A DNA stretch of 64,000 bases from Puniceibacterium confluentis. GTDB lineage: Bacteria; Pseudomonadota; Alphaproteobacteria; Rhodobacterales; Rhodobacteraceae. Below are positions 1 through 8,427 of the stretch, in pieces. Numbering within the stretch: position 1 is the stretch's first letter; every line of letters starts with the position of its first letter. Made by a program: the position numbers and the translations under genes. The notes under the pieces are model-generated. The model searched no databases, was not told the DNA's origin, and worked only from the letters and a program-made list of their open reading frames with translations. The stretch is taken from the NCBI RefSeq assembly GCF_007923445.1, contig NZ_VOJI01000002.1, positions 287,056 to 351,055 of the forward strand. Direction: 5' to 3'.

Positions 1-838
1 GATGGGCATAGCCGGCGACCGTCAGGATCTCGTCGCCCACGGCGCGGTGGCGCTCGGGAAAGATCGTGTCGACCGCCCGGCCCACCATCTTTTCCACCAG
101 CTGGTTTTCACTCACATCCGCGATCAGCCCGTCATCGACCATCTCGCCGTCACGAAACACCGTGTAGCGGTCGGCGATGCGGAAAATCTCGTCGAACTTG
201 TGGCTGATGAACAGGATCGCCTTGCCGTCCGACTTCAGCCGGTCGACCAGTTCGTACAGCTCTTCGATTTCGGCCTGGCTCAGCGCGGCGGTGGGCTCGT
301 CCATCACCACGACACGGGCTTCGATCGACAGAGCGCGGGCGATAGCGACCAGATGCTTGCTGGCGATGCCAAGGTCGCGCAGCGGTGTGCGCGGGTCCAG
401 CCGGGCGCCGATGCGGGTCAGGATATCCTGCGCGCCCGCATTCATCCCGGCCCAGTCGATCAACCCGAAGCGCCCGCGCGGGGCATGGCCCAGATAGATG
501 TTCTCGGCCACCGACAGGTCGTCAAACAACACGGTTTCCTGGTGGATCGCCGTCACGCCGGCGTTGGACGCGGCAGTTGCGGTGGGAAACCGGATCTCGG
601 TGCCGTCCACCTCGATGCGCCCCTCGTCAGGCTGGTAGATGCCGGTCAGGATTTTCACCAGCGTCGACTTTCCGGCACCGTTTTCGCCGACCAGCGCGGT
701 CACCTGCCCCGGATACAGCGCCAGTTCGACCCCGGACAGCGCCCGCACCCCCGGAAAGGTCTTGGTGATGCCCGACAGGCGCAGCACCGGGTGTGCAGCC
801 ACCTCGACAGGTTCTGCGATCTCGCTTGAAAAATTCAT
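1..838 (-). CDS. rhaT: Rhamnose ABC transporter ATP-binding protein, cut by window edge
   Basis: ATPase of a sugar ABC importer; the first 279 residues are visible. It starts MNFSSEIAEP, has Walker A GENGAGKST at residues 51-59, a Walker B VVVMDEPTAAL and the switch segment FISHKFDEIF. The signature segment reads LGIASKHLVAIARAL, the divergent form found in RbsA/RhaT-type tandem ATPases rather than LSGGQ. Such proteins run to about 500 residues, so the second ATPase domain and the permease genes should lie beyond the left edge. It follows the binding-protein gene rhaS on the same strand after an 82-base gap holding hairpins. The rhamnose assignment comes from context (rhaR, rhaS, rhaD and rhaI next door); the sequence alone shows only a monosaccharide-type ATPase. 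Confidence 0.88.
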   Translation of the reverse strand, partial: MNFSSEIAEPVEVAAHPVLRLSGITKTFPGVRALSGVELALYPGQVTALVGENGAGKSTLVKILTGIYQPDEGRIEVDGTEIRFPTATAASNAGVTAIHQETVLFDDLSVAENIYLGHAPRGRFGLIDWAGMNAGAQDILTRIGARLDPRTPLRDLGIASKHLVAIARALSIEARVVVMDEPTAALSQAEIEELYELVDRLKSDGKAILFISHKFDEIFRIADRYTVFRDGEMVDDGLIADVSENQLVEKMVGRAVDTIFPERHRAVGDEILTVAGYAH

Positions 839-860
839 CTGGCCCCCGATGGGATGCGGT

Positions 861-914
861 CTGCGGCCCCGCCGCAGTCAGGTGGAGCGGGCCCGCCCGC
901 ATGGACAGGCCCGC
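861..914 (-). terminator. Hairpins between rhaS and rhaT
   Basis: Two inverted repeats fill the rhaS-rhaT gap: arms 861-866/872-877 (CTGCGG/CCGCAG) and arms 887-893/908-914 (GCGGGCC/GGCCCGC). There is no clear U-run. They look like a partial terminator or 3' stabiliser that would keep rhaS mRNA above rhaT mRNA. Confidence 0.5.
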
Positions 915-920
915 CTGCAA

Positions 921-1916
921 TCAGAAGATGCTCTTGAACTCTTCGATATTGCTCTTGTCATAGGTGAACGGCTCGGACATTGCCGCGCTGTTGGTGTCGT
1001 CCAGCGTCACGCTGCCCATCCGGCCGGTGCCGATCGTCGCGCCCGGTTCCGCCGTGGCACCGTCGGTGGCCAGCGCATGGGCGATCATGGCCGTGGTGTA
1101 GCCCAGATCCACCGGATTCCAGATTGCAAAGCTTTGCGATGCACCCGAGTCGATGGCCCCGGCCATTTCCGACGGCAGACCCAGTCCGGTCACGTTGACC
1201 TTGCCGATCATGCCCGCATCCGCGACGGCCTGCGCCGCGGCGACAATCCCGACCGACGTCGGCGCGATGATCGCGTCAAGATCGGGATGCGACTGCATGA
1301 GGCCCTGTGCCTCGCGGTAGGATTTGTCCGCCAGGTCGTCGCCATAGACAGTCGCGACCACTTCGATGTTGGGGTAGTCGCCCATCACCTTGTTCATCTC
1401 GGCGATCCAGGTGTTCTGGTTGGTCGAGGTCGAGGTCGCGGACAGCACCGCAACCTTGCCGCCGTCAGGCAGATGGTCGGCGGCCAGCTTGATGATGGTC
1501 TTGCCGATCAGCTCGTCCGAGGAGGGCGCGAGGTGCATCTCGCGCCCTTCCGCCGCGACCCCCGAGTCCCAGGAAATCACGGTGATCCCGCGCTGCATCG
1601 CCTTTTGCAGTGCCGGCACCAGGGCGTCCGGGTCGTTGGCCGAAATCGCGATGGCGTCGACACGCTGCGCGATCAGGCTGTTGATCACTTCGATCTGGCC
1701 TTCGGCGGTGGTGTCGGTGGGGCCGGTATAGATGATCTCGGTGTTGCCGAGCTCGGCGGCAGCCTCTTCGGCGCCGCGTGCGGCGGCCTCGAAGAACCCG
1801 TTGCCCAGCGACTTGGCGACAAGCGCGATCCGCACCGGATCCTGCGCCATGGCCGTGGTGCCTATAAGGCTCGCGGCAAGCGAAACCCCGATGGCCAGTC
1901 TTCTGGTAAATGTCAT
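921..1916 (-). CDS. rhaS: Rhamnose ABC transporter periplasmic binding protein
   Basis: Periplasmic sugar-binding protein of 331 residues that would deliver L-rhamnose to the RhaT importer. The start at 1916 is preceded by GGGAGGAAG and gives a classic signal peptide (MTFTRRLAIGVSLAASL, cleavage after TAMA). The mature part is a type I periplasmic fold of the RbsB class: repeated phrases such as IAQRVDAIAISANDPDAL and GGKVAVLSATSTS mark the sugar-binding lobes. It lies between rhaR upstream and rhaT downstream in the order rhaR-rhaS-rhaT known from the Rhizobium leguminosarum rhamnose locus. A 14-base palindrome sits just upstream. Substrate identity is inferred from neighbours. Confidence 0.9.
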   Translation of the reverse strand: MTFTRRLAIGVSLAASLIGTTAMAQDPVRIALVAKSLGNGFFEAAARGAEEAAAELGNTEIIYTGPTDTTAEGQIEVINSLIAQRVDAIAISANDPDALVPALQKAMQRGITVISWDSGVAAEGREMHLAPSSDELIGKTIIKLAADHLPDGGKVAVLSATSTSTNQNTWIAEMNKVMGDYPNIEVVATVYGDDLADKSYREAQGLMQSHPDLDAIIAPTSVGIVAAAQAVADAGMIGKVNVTGLGLPSEMAGAIDSGASQSFAIWNPVDLGYTTAMIAHALATDGATAEPGATIGTGRMGSVTLDDTNSAAMSEPFTYDKSNIEEFKSIF

Positions 1917-1934
1917 GATCTTCCTCCCAAAGTT

Positions 1935-1948
1935 TGACAAAATTGTCA
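1935..1948. promoter_or_regulatory. Palindrome upstream of rhaS
   Basis: TGACAA-AA-TTGTCA, an inverted repeat with 6-base arms in the 73-base gap between rhaR and rhaS. It could be a secondary operator or part of an rhaS promoter. No factor can be assigned from the sequence. Confidence 0.35.
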
Positions 1949-1989
1949 CCGGCGCCGCGGGCTGTCCCGCATCCGCCGCCTGTCGCGGG

Positions 1990-2793
1990 TCAACCCGCCT
2001 CTTCTGCCGACACGCCGAACCCGAGGGGCGCGACGATCAGTTTCACATCCGCCGCGTCCAGCATTGCCGCGTGGCGGTCCTCTATCCCTTCGTCGGTGAT
2101 GATGGTGCCGACCTTTTCCAGCGCGCAGAGGATCAGGCTCGACCGCAGGTCGAACTTGGAACTGTCGGCCAGGATCACCAGTTCGTCCGCCTGCCCGATC
2201 AGCTTCTGCTCGGCCTGGATGACCAGCGGATCCGCCTCCATGATCCCCAGCGGCGCGATCCCCTGACAGCCCATGAACATGCGCCGCGCGTAGAAATTGC
2301 GCGTCACGTCATTGTCGAATGGCGACAGGATGATGTTCTGTTCGCGGTAGATCGTGCCGCCCGACAGGACGACCGTATTCTTGGTCTGCTTCAACAGGTG
2401 TTCGGCAATGGGAAACGAGTTGGTAAAGACCTGACAGCGCCGGTTGGCCAGCGGGTGCACCATCTGAAAGGTGGTCGTGCCGCCGTTGATGATGATCGAT
2501 TCGCCGTCCTCGCACAGCGCCACCGCCGCGCGGGCAATCGCCTGCTTCTGGCGCGCATGCTTGCCCTGATTGACCGAGAACGGCCGCCCGGCAAGACCGA
2601 CAAAGGCGGGCGGCGCGTTGGATTCGGCCCCGCCACGCACCCGGCGCAGCTTTTTCTGCATGTGCAGGGTGGCGATATCACGACGGATCGTCGCCTCGGA
2701 GGATTCCGTCAGTTCGACCATTTCGGCGACCGTGACGAACGGCTTGGCCTGAATGGCAGACAGTATGATCCTGTGGCGTTCGTTTTCGTGCAT
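1990..2793 (-). CDS. rhaR: DeoR-family regulator of rhamnose catabolism
   Basis: Transcription factor of 267 residues. An N-terminal winged helix (MHENERHRIILSAIQ, then TVAEMVELTESSEATIRRDI, recognition helix near residues 30-50) is followed by the DeoR C-terminal sensor domain with the phosphosugar-loop motifs INGGTTTFQM and LSGGTIYREQ. The ATG at 2793 is chosen because GGGAGGAC lies just upstream; a GTG at 2814 is possible but lacks a ribosome site. DeoR proteins usually repress catabolic genes and release DNA on binding a sugar phosphate; here that could be rhamnulose 1-phosphate (inference). It is transcribed away from rhaDI, and the shared intergenic region carries candidate operators. 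Confidence 0.9.
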   Translation of the reverse strand: MHENERHRIILSAIQAKPFVTVAEMVELTESSEATIRRDIATLHMQKKLRRVRGGAESNAPPAFVGLAGRPFSVNQGKHARQKQAIARAAVALCEDGESIIINGGTTTFQMVHPLANRRCQVFTNSFPIAEHLLKQTKNTVVLSGGTIYREQNIILSPFDNDVTRNFYARRMFMGCQGIAPLGIMEADPLVIQAEQKLIGQADELVILADSSKFDLRSSLILCALEKVGTIITDEGIEDRHAAMLDAADVKLIVAPLGFGVSAEEAG

Positions 2794-2836
2794 GACGTCC
2801 TCCCGTTGCGGCACGATGCCTCAGCAAACCAATCAG

Positions 2837-2910
2837 TGTCAATCAAAAATAATCGTAATATCTCTTTCTGCGCCTGCATAATGATCGTTTGTGATTGAAC
2901 TTGATTGACA
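2837..2910. promoter_or_regulatory. Divergent rhaR/rhaD control region with inverted repeat
   Basis: A perfect 10-base inverted repeat, TGTCAATCAA at 2837-2846 and TTGATTGACA at 2901-2910, brackets this AT-richer divergent promoter region. TGATTGA is also directly repeated at 2892-2898 and 2902-2908, one helical turn apart. Each arm contains TTGACA pointing towards its own gene (2905-2910 for rhaD, complement of 2837-2842 for rhaR), so a regulator bound to the arms would cover both -35-like hexamers. RhaR is the obvious candidate. The -10 elements are not clear. Confidence 0.55.
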
Positions 2911-2981
2911 ACGCGCGGCGAATCCGCAACCTTGCGGTCGACTGGCACGGGGCGCAGACCGCTCCATGGGGAGGAAAATCC

Positions 2982-5084
2982 ATGCTCAAGACTGTTTCCG
3001 GATCGCGGATAGAAAACCTGTGGGACGTGTCCCATGCGGACGCGCTCAGCGAGTCCGACAAGCTGCTGTATCGCTCGAATCTGCTGGGCTCGGACAAACG
3101 GGTGACGAACTACGGCGGCGGAAATACCTCGGCCAAGGTGATGGAAACCGACCCGCTGACCGGCGCGCAGGTCGAAGTGCTGTGGGTCAAGGGGTCCGGC
3201 GGCGACATCGGAACCATGGACAAGGCCGGGTTTTCAACACTGTACATGGACAAGCTGACCGCCCTGAAGGCGCTGTACCGCGGCGTGGCCTTCGAGGACG
3301 AGATGGTGGCCTACCTGCCGCACTGTACCTTTGACCTGAACCCGCGGGCCGCGTCGATCGACACACCGCTGCACGCCTATGTGCCGAAGAAACACGTCGA
3401 CCACGTCCACCCCGACGCCATCATCGCCATCGCGGCAGCCTCGAATTCGCAAGACCTCACCCGGCAGATTTTCGGCGATTCCATCGGCTGGCTGCCGTGG
3501 AAGAAACCCGGCTACGAACTGGGCCTCTGGCTTGAGGATTATTGCCTGAAAAATCCGGACGCCAAAGGCGTGGTCCTCGAGAGCCACGGGCTGTTTTGCT
3601 GGGACGATGACGCCGAGACCTGTTATGCCACCACGCTCGGGACGATCAACCAGGCGATTGCATGGTTCGAGGAACAGACCGCCGCCATCCCGGCCTTTGG
3701 CGGCAAGAGGCACCCCACCCTGCCAGCCGCCGAGCGCCGCCGTATCGCGGCTGCCCTGATGCCGGCGATTCGCGGCATGATCTCGGCCGACAGTCACAAG
3801 GTGGGTCACTTTGACGATCAGGACACCGTGCTGGAATTTGTCGGCGCCGCCGACATGCCGCGCCTCGCAGCGCTCGGCACCTCGTGCCCGGACCATTTCC
3901 TGCGCACCAAGATCCGGCCGCTGGTGGTGGATTTCGACCCCGCGGCCCCGGATATCGACGCCACGCTGGCGGGGCTTGCCGCCATGGTCGATGCCTACCG
4001 CGCCGATTACACCGCGTATTACCAGCGCTGCAGACACGATGACAGTCCGGCGATCCGCGACCCGAACGCGGTGGTCTACCTCGTGCCCGGGGTCGGCATG
4101 ATCACCTTTGCCAAGGACAAGGCCACGGCGCGGATCTCGGGTGAATTCTATGTCAACGCGATCAACGTGATGCGTGGCGCAGATGCGGTCAGCACCTATC
4201 AGGGCCTGCCCGAGCAGGAAGCCTTTGACATCGAATACTGGCTTCTCGAAGAGGCCAAGCTGCAGCGGATGCCGAAACCGAAATCGCTTGCCGGGCGGGT
4301 CGCCATCGTGACCGGCGGTGCCGGCGGGATCGGTGCCGCCACAGCCCGGCGATATCTGGCCGACGGGGCGTGCGTTGTACTGGCCGATATCGACGCCGCG
4401 GCGCTGGCCGATACGGCCCAGACCCTTGTGGGCGTGTATGGCCGGGATGTCGTGCGCACGGTCGAAATGAACGTCACCTCGGAAGAGGCCGTCATTCAGG
4501 CCTATACGGATATGGCGATCGAATTCGGCGGCGTGGATATTGTGGTCTCGAACGCCGGGATCGCCTCTTCGGCAAAGGTCGAGGACACATCGCTCGAGCT
4601 GTGGAACAGGAACATGTCAATCCTGTCGACCGGTTACTTTCTTGTGGCCCGCGAGGCGTTCAAACTGCTGAAAACCCAGGGCATCGGCGGGTCGATGGTG
4701 TTCGTCGCCTCGAAAAACGGCCTGGCCGCATCCCCCGGGGCGGCGGCGTACTGCACCGCCAAGGCCTCGGAAATCCACCTTGCCCGGTGTCTGGCGCTGG
4801 AGGGCGCACCGGACGGTATCCGGGTCAACGTGGTGAACCCCGACGCGGTGCTGCGCGGATCAAAGATCTGGTCCGGCGAGTGGCTGGACCAGCGTGCCGC
4901 CACCTATGGCACCGACAAGGGGGGTCTGGAAGAGATGTATCGCGAACGCTCGCTGCTCAAGCGGTCGGTCCTGCCGGAAGATATTGCCGAGGCCTGCTAT
5001 TTCTTTGCTTCGGATCTCTCCGCGAAATCGACCGGCAACATTCTGAATGTCGATGCCGGAAATGTGCAGGCGTTCACACGCTGA
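2982..5084 (+). CDS. rhaD: Bifunctional rhamnulose-1-phosphate aldolase / lactaldehyde-type short-chain dehydrogenase
   Basis: A 700-residue two-domain enzyme. The N-terminal ~400 residues are a class II aldolase domain (TNYGGGNTSAKV, HVDHVHPDAIIAIAAASN with zinc-type histidines, VVLESHGLFCW). The C-terminal part from about residue 435 is a short-chain dehydrogenase with TGGAGGIGAATA, SNAGIASSAKV and the catalytic YCTAK. This fusion is RhaD as known from rhizobia: the aldolase splits rhamnulose 1-phosphate to dihydroxyacetone phosphate and L-lactaldehyde, and the dehydrogenase domain probably oxidises the lactaldehyde. The ATG at 2982 is preceded by GGGGAGGAAA; the frame is open further upstream but only that start has a ribosome site. 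rhaI follows after 25 bases. Confidence 0.93.
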   Translation: MLKTVSGSRIENLWDVSHADALSESDKLLYRSNLLGSDKRVTNYGGGNTSAKVMETDPLTGAQVEVLWVKGSGGDIGTMDKAGFSTLYMDKLTALKALYRGVAFEDEMVAYLPHCTFDLNPRAASIDTPLHAYVPKKHVDHVHPDAIIAIAAASNSQDLTRQIFGDSIGWLPWKKPGYELGLWLEDYCLKNPDAKGVVLESHGLFCWDDDAETCYATTLGTINQAIAWFEEQTAAIPAFGGKRHPTLPAAERRRIAAALMPAIRGMISADSHKVGHFDDQDTVLEFVGAADMPRLAALGTSCPDHFLRTKIRPLVVDFDPAAPDIDATLAGLAAMVDAYRADYTAYYQRCRHDDSPAIRDPNAVVYLVPGVGMITFAKDKATARISGEFYVNAINVMRGADAVSTYQGLPEQEAFDIEYWLLEEAKLQRMPKPKSLAGRVAIVTGGAGGIGAATARRYLADGACVVLADIDAAALADTAQTLVGVYGRDVVRTVEMNVTSEEAVIQAYTDMAIEFGGVDIVVSNAGIASSAKVEDTSLELWNRNMSILSTGYFLVAREAFKLLKTQGIGGSMVFVASKNGLAASPGAAAYCTAKASEIHLARCLALEGAPDGIRVNVVNPDAVLRGSKIWSGEWLDQRAATYGTDKGGLEEMYRERSLLKRSVLPEDIAEACYFFASDLSAKSTGNILNVDAGNVQAFTR

Positions 5085-5109
5085 ACGACGACCCTTGGGA
5101 GGGGCCAAA

Positions 5110-6384
5110 ATGATTGACACAACCGTTATCGAGGCGTCGAACGACGACGCCCGCCAGGACCTGCACGCCGACTACGCGGCCCTTGGCGCGCATCTGGACC
5201 GTCGCGGGATCGACATCGATGCGATCAAGGCCAGGGTGGCGGCCTACGGCGTCGCAGTTCCGTCCTGGGGCGTGGGCACCGGTGGCACCCGTTTTGCCCG
5301 CTTTCCCGGCGCCGGAGAGCCGCGCGGAATCTTTGACAAGCTGGATGACTGCGGCGTGATCCACCGCCTGACAGCGGCGACTCCTGCCGTCTCGCTGCAT
5401 ATCCCCTGGGACATGGCGGACCCTGCGGACCTGCGCGCCAAGGCCGAAGAGGTCGGGCTCAGCTTTGATGCGATGAATTCGAACACGTTTCAGGACCAGA
5501 ACGCACAGGCGCACAGCTATAAATTCGGATCGCTGTCGCACACCGACGCGGCGACCCGAACCCAGGCGATTGAACACAATCTTGCCTGTATTGAATTGGG
5601 GCAGCAGATCGGGTCAAAGGCGCTGACGATCTGGGTCGGCGACGGGTCGAACTTCCCGGGGCAGAGCCATTTCACCCGCGCGTTCGAACGTTATCTCGAC
5701 AGCGCCCGCAGCATCTATGCCGGGCTGCCCGAAGACTGGCGCCTGTTCACCGAACACAAGATGTACGAACCGGCGTTCTATTCGACCATCGTTCAGGACT
5801 GGGGCAGCAATTACCTGATCGCCAAAGAGCTGGGCGAACGCGCGTTCTGCCTGGTCGACCTGGGACACCATGCGCCCAACGTCAACATCGAGATGATCGT
5901 CGCCCGCCTGATCCAGTTCGGCAAGCTGGGCGGATTTCACTTCAACGATTCGAAATATGGCGACGACGACCTGGACACCGGGTCGATCGACCCCTACCGC
6001 CTGTTCCTGGTGTTCAACGAGCTGGTCGAGGCCGCCGACACGCCGGGATTCGACCCCGCCCATATGCTGGATCAAAGCCACAACGTCACCGATCCGATCG
6101 AAAGCCTGATGAGCAGCGCGATCGAGGTGCAGCGGGCCTATGCACAGGCCCTGCTGGTGGATCGCGCCGCGCTGGCCGGATATCAGGATGAAAACGATGC
6201 CTTGATGGCGTCGGATACGCTGAAACGGGCATTCCGCACGGATGTCGGGCCGATCCTCGCAATGGCGCGGCTGGACAAGGGTGCCGCCATTGATCCGGTC
6301 GCGGCTTACCGTCGCTCAGGCTATCGGGCCGGGGTTGCGGCGCGGCGGCCGGTGTCCAGTGGTGCGGGGGGCGGCATTGTCTGA
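5110..6384 (+). CDS. rhaI: L-rhamnose isomerase (rhizobial type)
   Basis: Isomerase of 424 residues converting L-rhamnose to L-rhamnulose, second gene of the rhaDI operon. It is a TIM-barrel protein of the xylose-isomerase-like family, with metal-site segments FTEHKMYEPAFYS, VDLGHHAPNVN and GGFHFNDSKYGDDDLD. The ATG at 5110 follows GGGAGGGGCC. Length and phrases fit the alphaproteobacterial RhaI and not the Escherichia coli RhaA family. A kinase (rhaK in rhizobia) is needed between RhaI and RhaD and is not in the window; it should lie with the transporter genes beyond the left edge. Confidence 0.92.
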   Translation: MIDTTVIEASNDDARQDLHADYAALGAHLDRRGIDIDAIKARVAAYGVAVPSWGVGTGGTRFARFPGAGEPRGIFDKLDDCGVIHRLTAATPAVSLHIPWDMADPADLRAKAEEVGLSFDAMNSNTFQDQNAQAHSYKFGSLSHTDAATRTQAIEHNLACIELGQQIGSKALTIWVGDGSNFPGQSHFTRAFERYLDSARSIYAGLPEDWRLFTEHKMYEPAFYSTIVQDWGSNYLIAKELGERAFCLVDLGHHAPNVNIEMIVARLIQFGKLGGFHFNDSKYGDDDLDTGSIDPYRLFLVFNELVEAADTPGFDPAHMLDQSHNVTDPIESLMSSAIEVQRAYAQALLVDRAALAGYQDENDALMASDTLKRAFRTDVGPILAMARLDKGAAIDPVAAYRRSGYRAGVAARRPVSSGAGGGIV

Positions 6385-6419
6385 GACCGGTCCGGGCGCA
6401 AGCGGCGCAGGGGCCGGTC
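6385..6419 (+). terminator. Hairpin after rhaI
   Basis: GACCGGTCC (6385-6393) pairs with GGGCCGGTC (6411-6419), one G-U pair, between the convergent rhaI and prepilin peptidase genes. No U-tract follows, so it may act with Rho or only stabilise the 3' end. Confidence 0.5.
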
Positions 6420-6428
6420 AACGCGGTT

Positions 6429-6935
6429 CTACGCCAGCAGAAAACCCCAGAACAGCAGCCCGGCAGCGCCAAAGGCCGGGCCCATCGGCAGGCGCCGACG
6501 CTCTTGCAGGAACTGCCAGCCATGCCCCGCCGCCGGCAGGACCCGGCGCGACACCAGCAGCAGACCGGTACAGATCAGCAGGCTGAGAGACAGGACAAAG
6601 GCAAACAGCGTGTAGGTTCCGGGGGGCACAAACAGGACCAGCGCCGCCAACAGTTTGACGTCACCGCCGCCGATCAGCCCGGCGGCAAAGGCTGCCACAA
6701 AAACCGCCAGCACCAGCAAAGCCACTGCCAGTCGCAGGGCGAGTTCGGGCACTGTCAGGAACGGCGCCACCGCAGCGGCAAACAGCAGGACAAACATCAG
6801 CACCAGCCGGTTCGGAATCCGCATCTGGCGCAGATCCCACAGGATCGTCACAACCAGCAGCAGCCCCAGACCCCAGATGACCGGCACCGGCAAGGCCGCG
6901 AACCCGAGCACCCCGGCAAGCGTTTCAGTCATCAT
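6429..6935 (-). CDS. cpaA: Prepilin peptidase of the tad locus (A24 family)
   Basis: Inner-membrane aspartic protease of about 168 residues that would cleave the Flp prepilin and the TadE-like pseudopilins. It has the two catalytic aspartate motifs of the A24 family, DLRQMRIPN near the N-terminus and GLIGGGDVKLLAALVLF, separated by hydrophobic helices; about six membrane segments are visible. The start is ambiguous between two adjacent ATG codons (6935 and 6932); both overlap the stop of the upstream LuxR-type gene, which implies translational coupling. It is divergent from the pilin operon. Length is normal for CpaA/TadV, which lack the methyltransferase domain of PilD. Confidence 0.88.
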   Translation of the reverse strand: MMTETLAGVLGFAALPVPVIWGLGLLLVVTILWDLRQMRIPNRLVLMFVLLFAAAVAPFLTVPELALRLAVALLVLAVFVAAFAAGLIGGGDVKLLAALVLFVPPGTYTLFAFVLSLSLLICTGLLLVSRRVLPAAGHGWQFLQERRRLPMGPAFGAAGLLFWGFLLA

Positions 6936-7779
6936 CGACGGTGCCGTTGCGCGCCAGAGCAATCAGGGACACCTGCCCGTCGGTGCCGGTCTTGCTGTAG
7001 AGGTTGCGCAGATGTGTGCGCACCGTCGCCACCGACAGGCCCAATGTCTGGGCAATCGACTTGGGTGCCAGCCCGTTGGACAGGTGGCTGCAGACCCGCA
7101 TTTCTGCCTGGGTCAGTGCATAGGGATTGTCGGCACTCAGCAGTGCCGCGCCCTCAAGGTGCGGCGCGGACTTTCGGCGCGAACTCTGGGCGATGATCCG
7201 TGCGATCACACCCGGTGTCCGCATCCGCCAGACGTCGGACAAAGCCGTGGCTATGATGCTGGAGGGCAGTTCCGGGCTGCGCGGCGGTGCGGTTTCAAAG
7301 CTGAGTTCCAGCAGGTCAAAACGGTTGTCGGACGCTTCCAGCAGGATCAGGCTGACCTCGAAATTGTCGCTCCGCTCCCGCCATTCGCGCTCGGCATCCG
7401 AGCCCGCAAAGCCCGGCAGGACGCGCACTTCGCTCAGCCGCCAGATCTGCCCGTTCTGCAGCGGACCCGTGGTCCGCGCCAGCACGAAACGCGCCAGCGC
7501 GCCGGTCACCACTAGCGGCCGGTTGCGGTCGGCAAGCCGGTCATGTGACAGAATGGGCGTCACACGCCCGCGCGGCATATCGAGCCGGTACAGGCCAACA
7601 TTGGCCGCCTGTGTCTGGCGCGCGATGGTGGTCAGCACATCGGCCAGGTCATACTGACCGGTCAGCGCCCCCATCCAGTCGGTGACAAGCGAAAAGGACC
7701 TGGCAATCCGGTGTTGCAGGTCAGTCGCAGTGTCAAAAGGCAGGACATCGGATCGTCCCTGATATTGTCGCTTCGGCAT
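6925..7779 (-). CDS. LuxR-family transcriptional regulator beside the tad locus
   Basis: A regulator of about 284 residues. The C-terminal ~60 residues are a LuxR helix-turn-helix (LTQAEMRVCSHLSNGLAPKS, then LGLSVATVRTHLRNLYSKTG). The N-terminal ~200 residues match no domain I can name; they are not a response-regulator receiver (no phospho-Asp pattern) and do not look like an autoinducer-binding domain. The start is uncertain: ATG at 7779 is used, while a GTG at 7803 is also open, and neither has a strong ribosome site. It overlaps cpaA and is divergent from flp, so control of pilus genes is likely (inference). Confidence 0.8.
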   Translation of the reverse strand: MPKRQYQGRSDVLPFDTATDLQHRIARSFSLVTDWMGALTGQYDLADVLTTIARQTQAANVGLYRLDMPRGRVTPILSHDRLADRNRPLVVTGALARFVLARTTGPLQNGQIWRLSEVRVLPGFAGSDAEREWRERSDNFEVSLILLEASDNRFDLLELSFETAPPRSPELPSSIIATALSDVWRMRTPGVIARIIAQSSRRKSAPHLEGAALLSADNPYALTQAEMRVCSHLSNGLAPKSIAQTLGLSVATVRTHLRNLYSKTGTDGQVSLIALARNGTVDDD

Positions 7780-8147
7780 CTCTTCGCCCGTGATTGCTGC
7801 CACGCCGGAGAATGCGTGGATTCGTGAGTGTCGGGGGGACGCCGTGGGAACAGCGTCTGTAGAATACTTCGTGTTCTGACCTGATATTGCGGCATTTCTA
7901 TGGACCCGGCATCGTCGCGACCCGTCCGGAGCGCAAAGTCACAATCCTATCCGGTATGTGTCCGAACCCACCAAATTGCGCCGCAATGATACCTTGATGT
8001 CTCATCCACCTGAGCGATGAGCAGGGCGACAACTTGGTCTAAATTGAGTTCATCGGGTCCGGAAGCCGCTCTGAGATCACTCTGGTGCCGGACCGAAGAT
8101 CATCACTCATGGCCCGCATGGGCACCTACGGATCATAGGACAGAACA
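7780..8147. other. Divergent intergenic region, LuxR-type gene / flp
   Basis: About 370 bases without a gene. It must hold the promoter of the pilin operon and that of the LuxR-type gene. I see a short dyad ATTGC-GCC-GCAAT at 7975-7987 that could be a LuxR-type site, and a weaker inverted repeat GTCCGG/CCGGAC at 8057-8062/8088-8093 in the probable flp leader. No convincing -35/-10 pair and no small ORF with a ribosome site were found. Confidence 0.4.
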
Positions 8148-8339
8148 ATGAAAAAAATGACTTCCCTTCTCAAGCGCTTCCGCCGCAACGAAGACGGCGC
8201 CACCCTGGTTGAGTACGGCATCGCCCTCGGCCTTGCCGTGACTCTGGGTGCCGGCGCCCTGCTGACCCTGTCGGGGGATGTCGGTGCCACCATGACCGCA
8301 GCCAGCACGGCCATGCCGGTTCAGGCAACTTCCCCGTAA
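8148..8339 (+). CDS. flp: Flp/Fap-type pilin
   Basis: Major pilin precursor of 63 residues. After a short basic leader (MKKMTSLLKRFRRNEDG) comes the type IVb prepilin processing site GATLVEYGIALGLAVTLGAG, with the conserved Glu and Tyr (EY) of Flp pilins and a single hydrophobic helix. The CpaA peptidase encoded nearby should cut at the Gly before ATLVEYG. The start is preceded by AGGAC. The C-terminal tail after the helix is short and has no cysteine. A hairpin with a T-rich tail follows directly, separating it from the assembly genes. Confidence 0.95.
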   Translation: MKKMTSLLKRFRRNEDGATLVEYGIALGLAVTLGAGALLTLSGDVGATMTAASTAMPVQATSP

Positions 8340-8360
8340 TCGACTGCCCCGCACCCAACG

Positions 8361-8410
8361 ATCCCGGGCGCTGTCATGGCCCCGGGATTCTTGCGTTTTA
8401 CCCCCCCCCT
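8361..8410 (+). terminator. Attenuator/terminator after flp, followed by a poly-C tract
   Basis: ATCCCGGG (8361-8368) and CCCGGGAT (8381-8388) form an 8-base perfect stem followed by TCTTGCGTTTTA, a fair intrinsic terminator. A run of nine C residues (8401-8409) then TTTT follows directly, ending 18 bases before the tadG start. Partial termination would give high pilin and low assembly-gene expression. Confidence 0.7.
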
Positions 8411-8427
8411 TTTACCGGAGCATTCAC

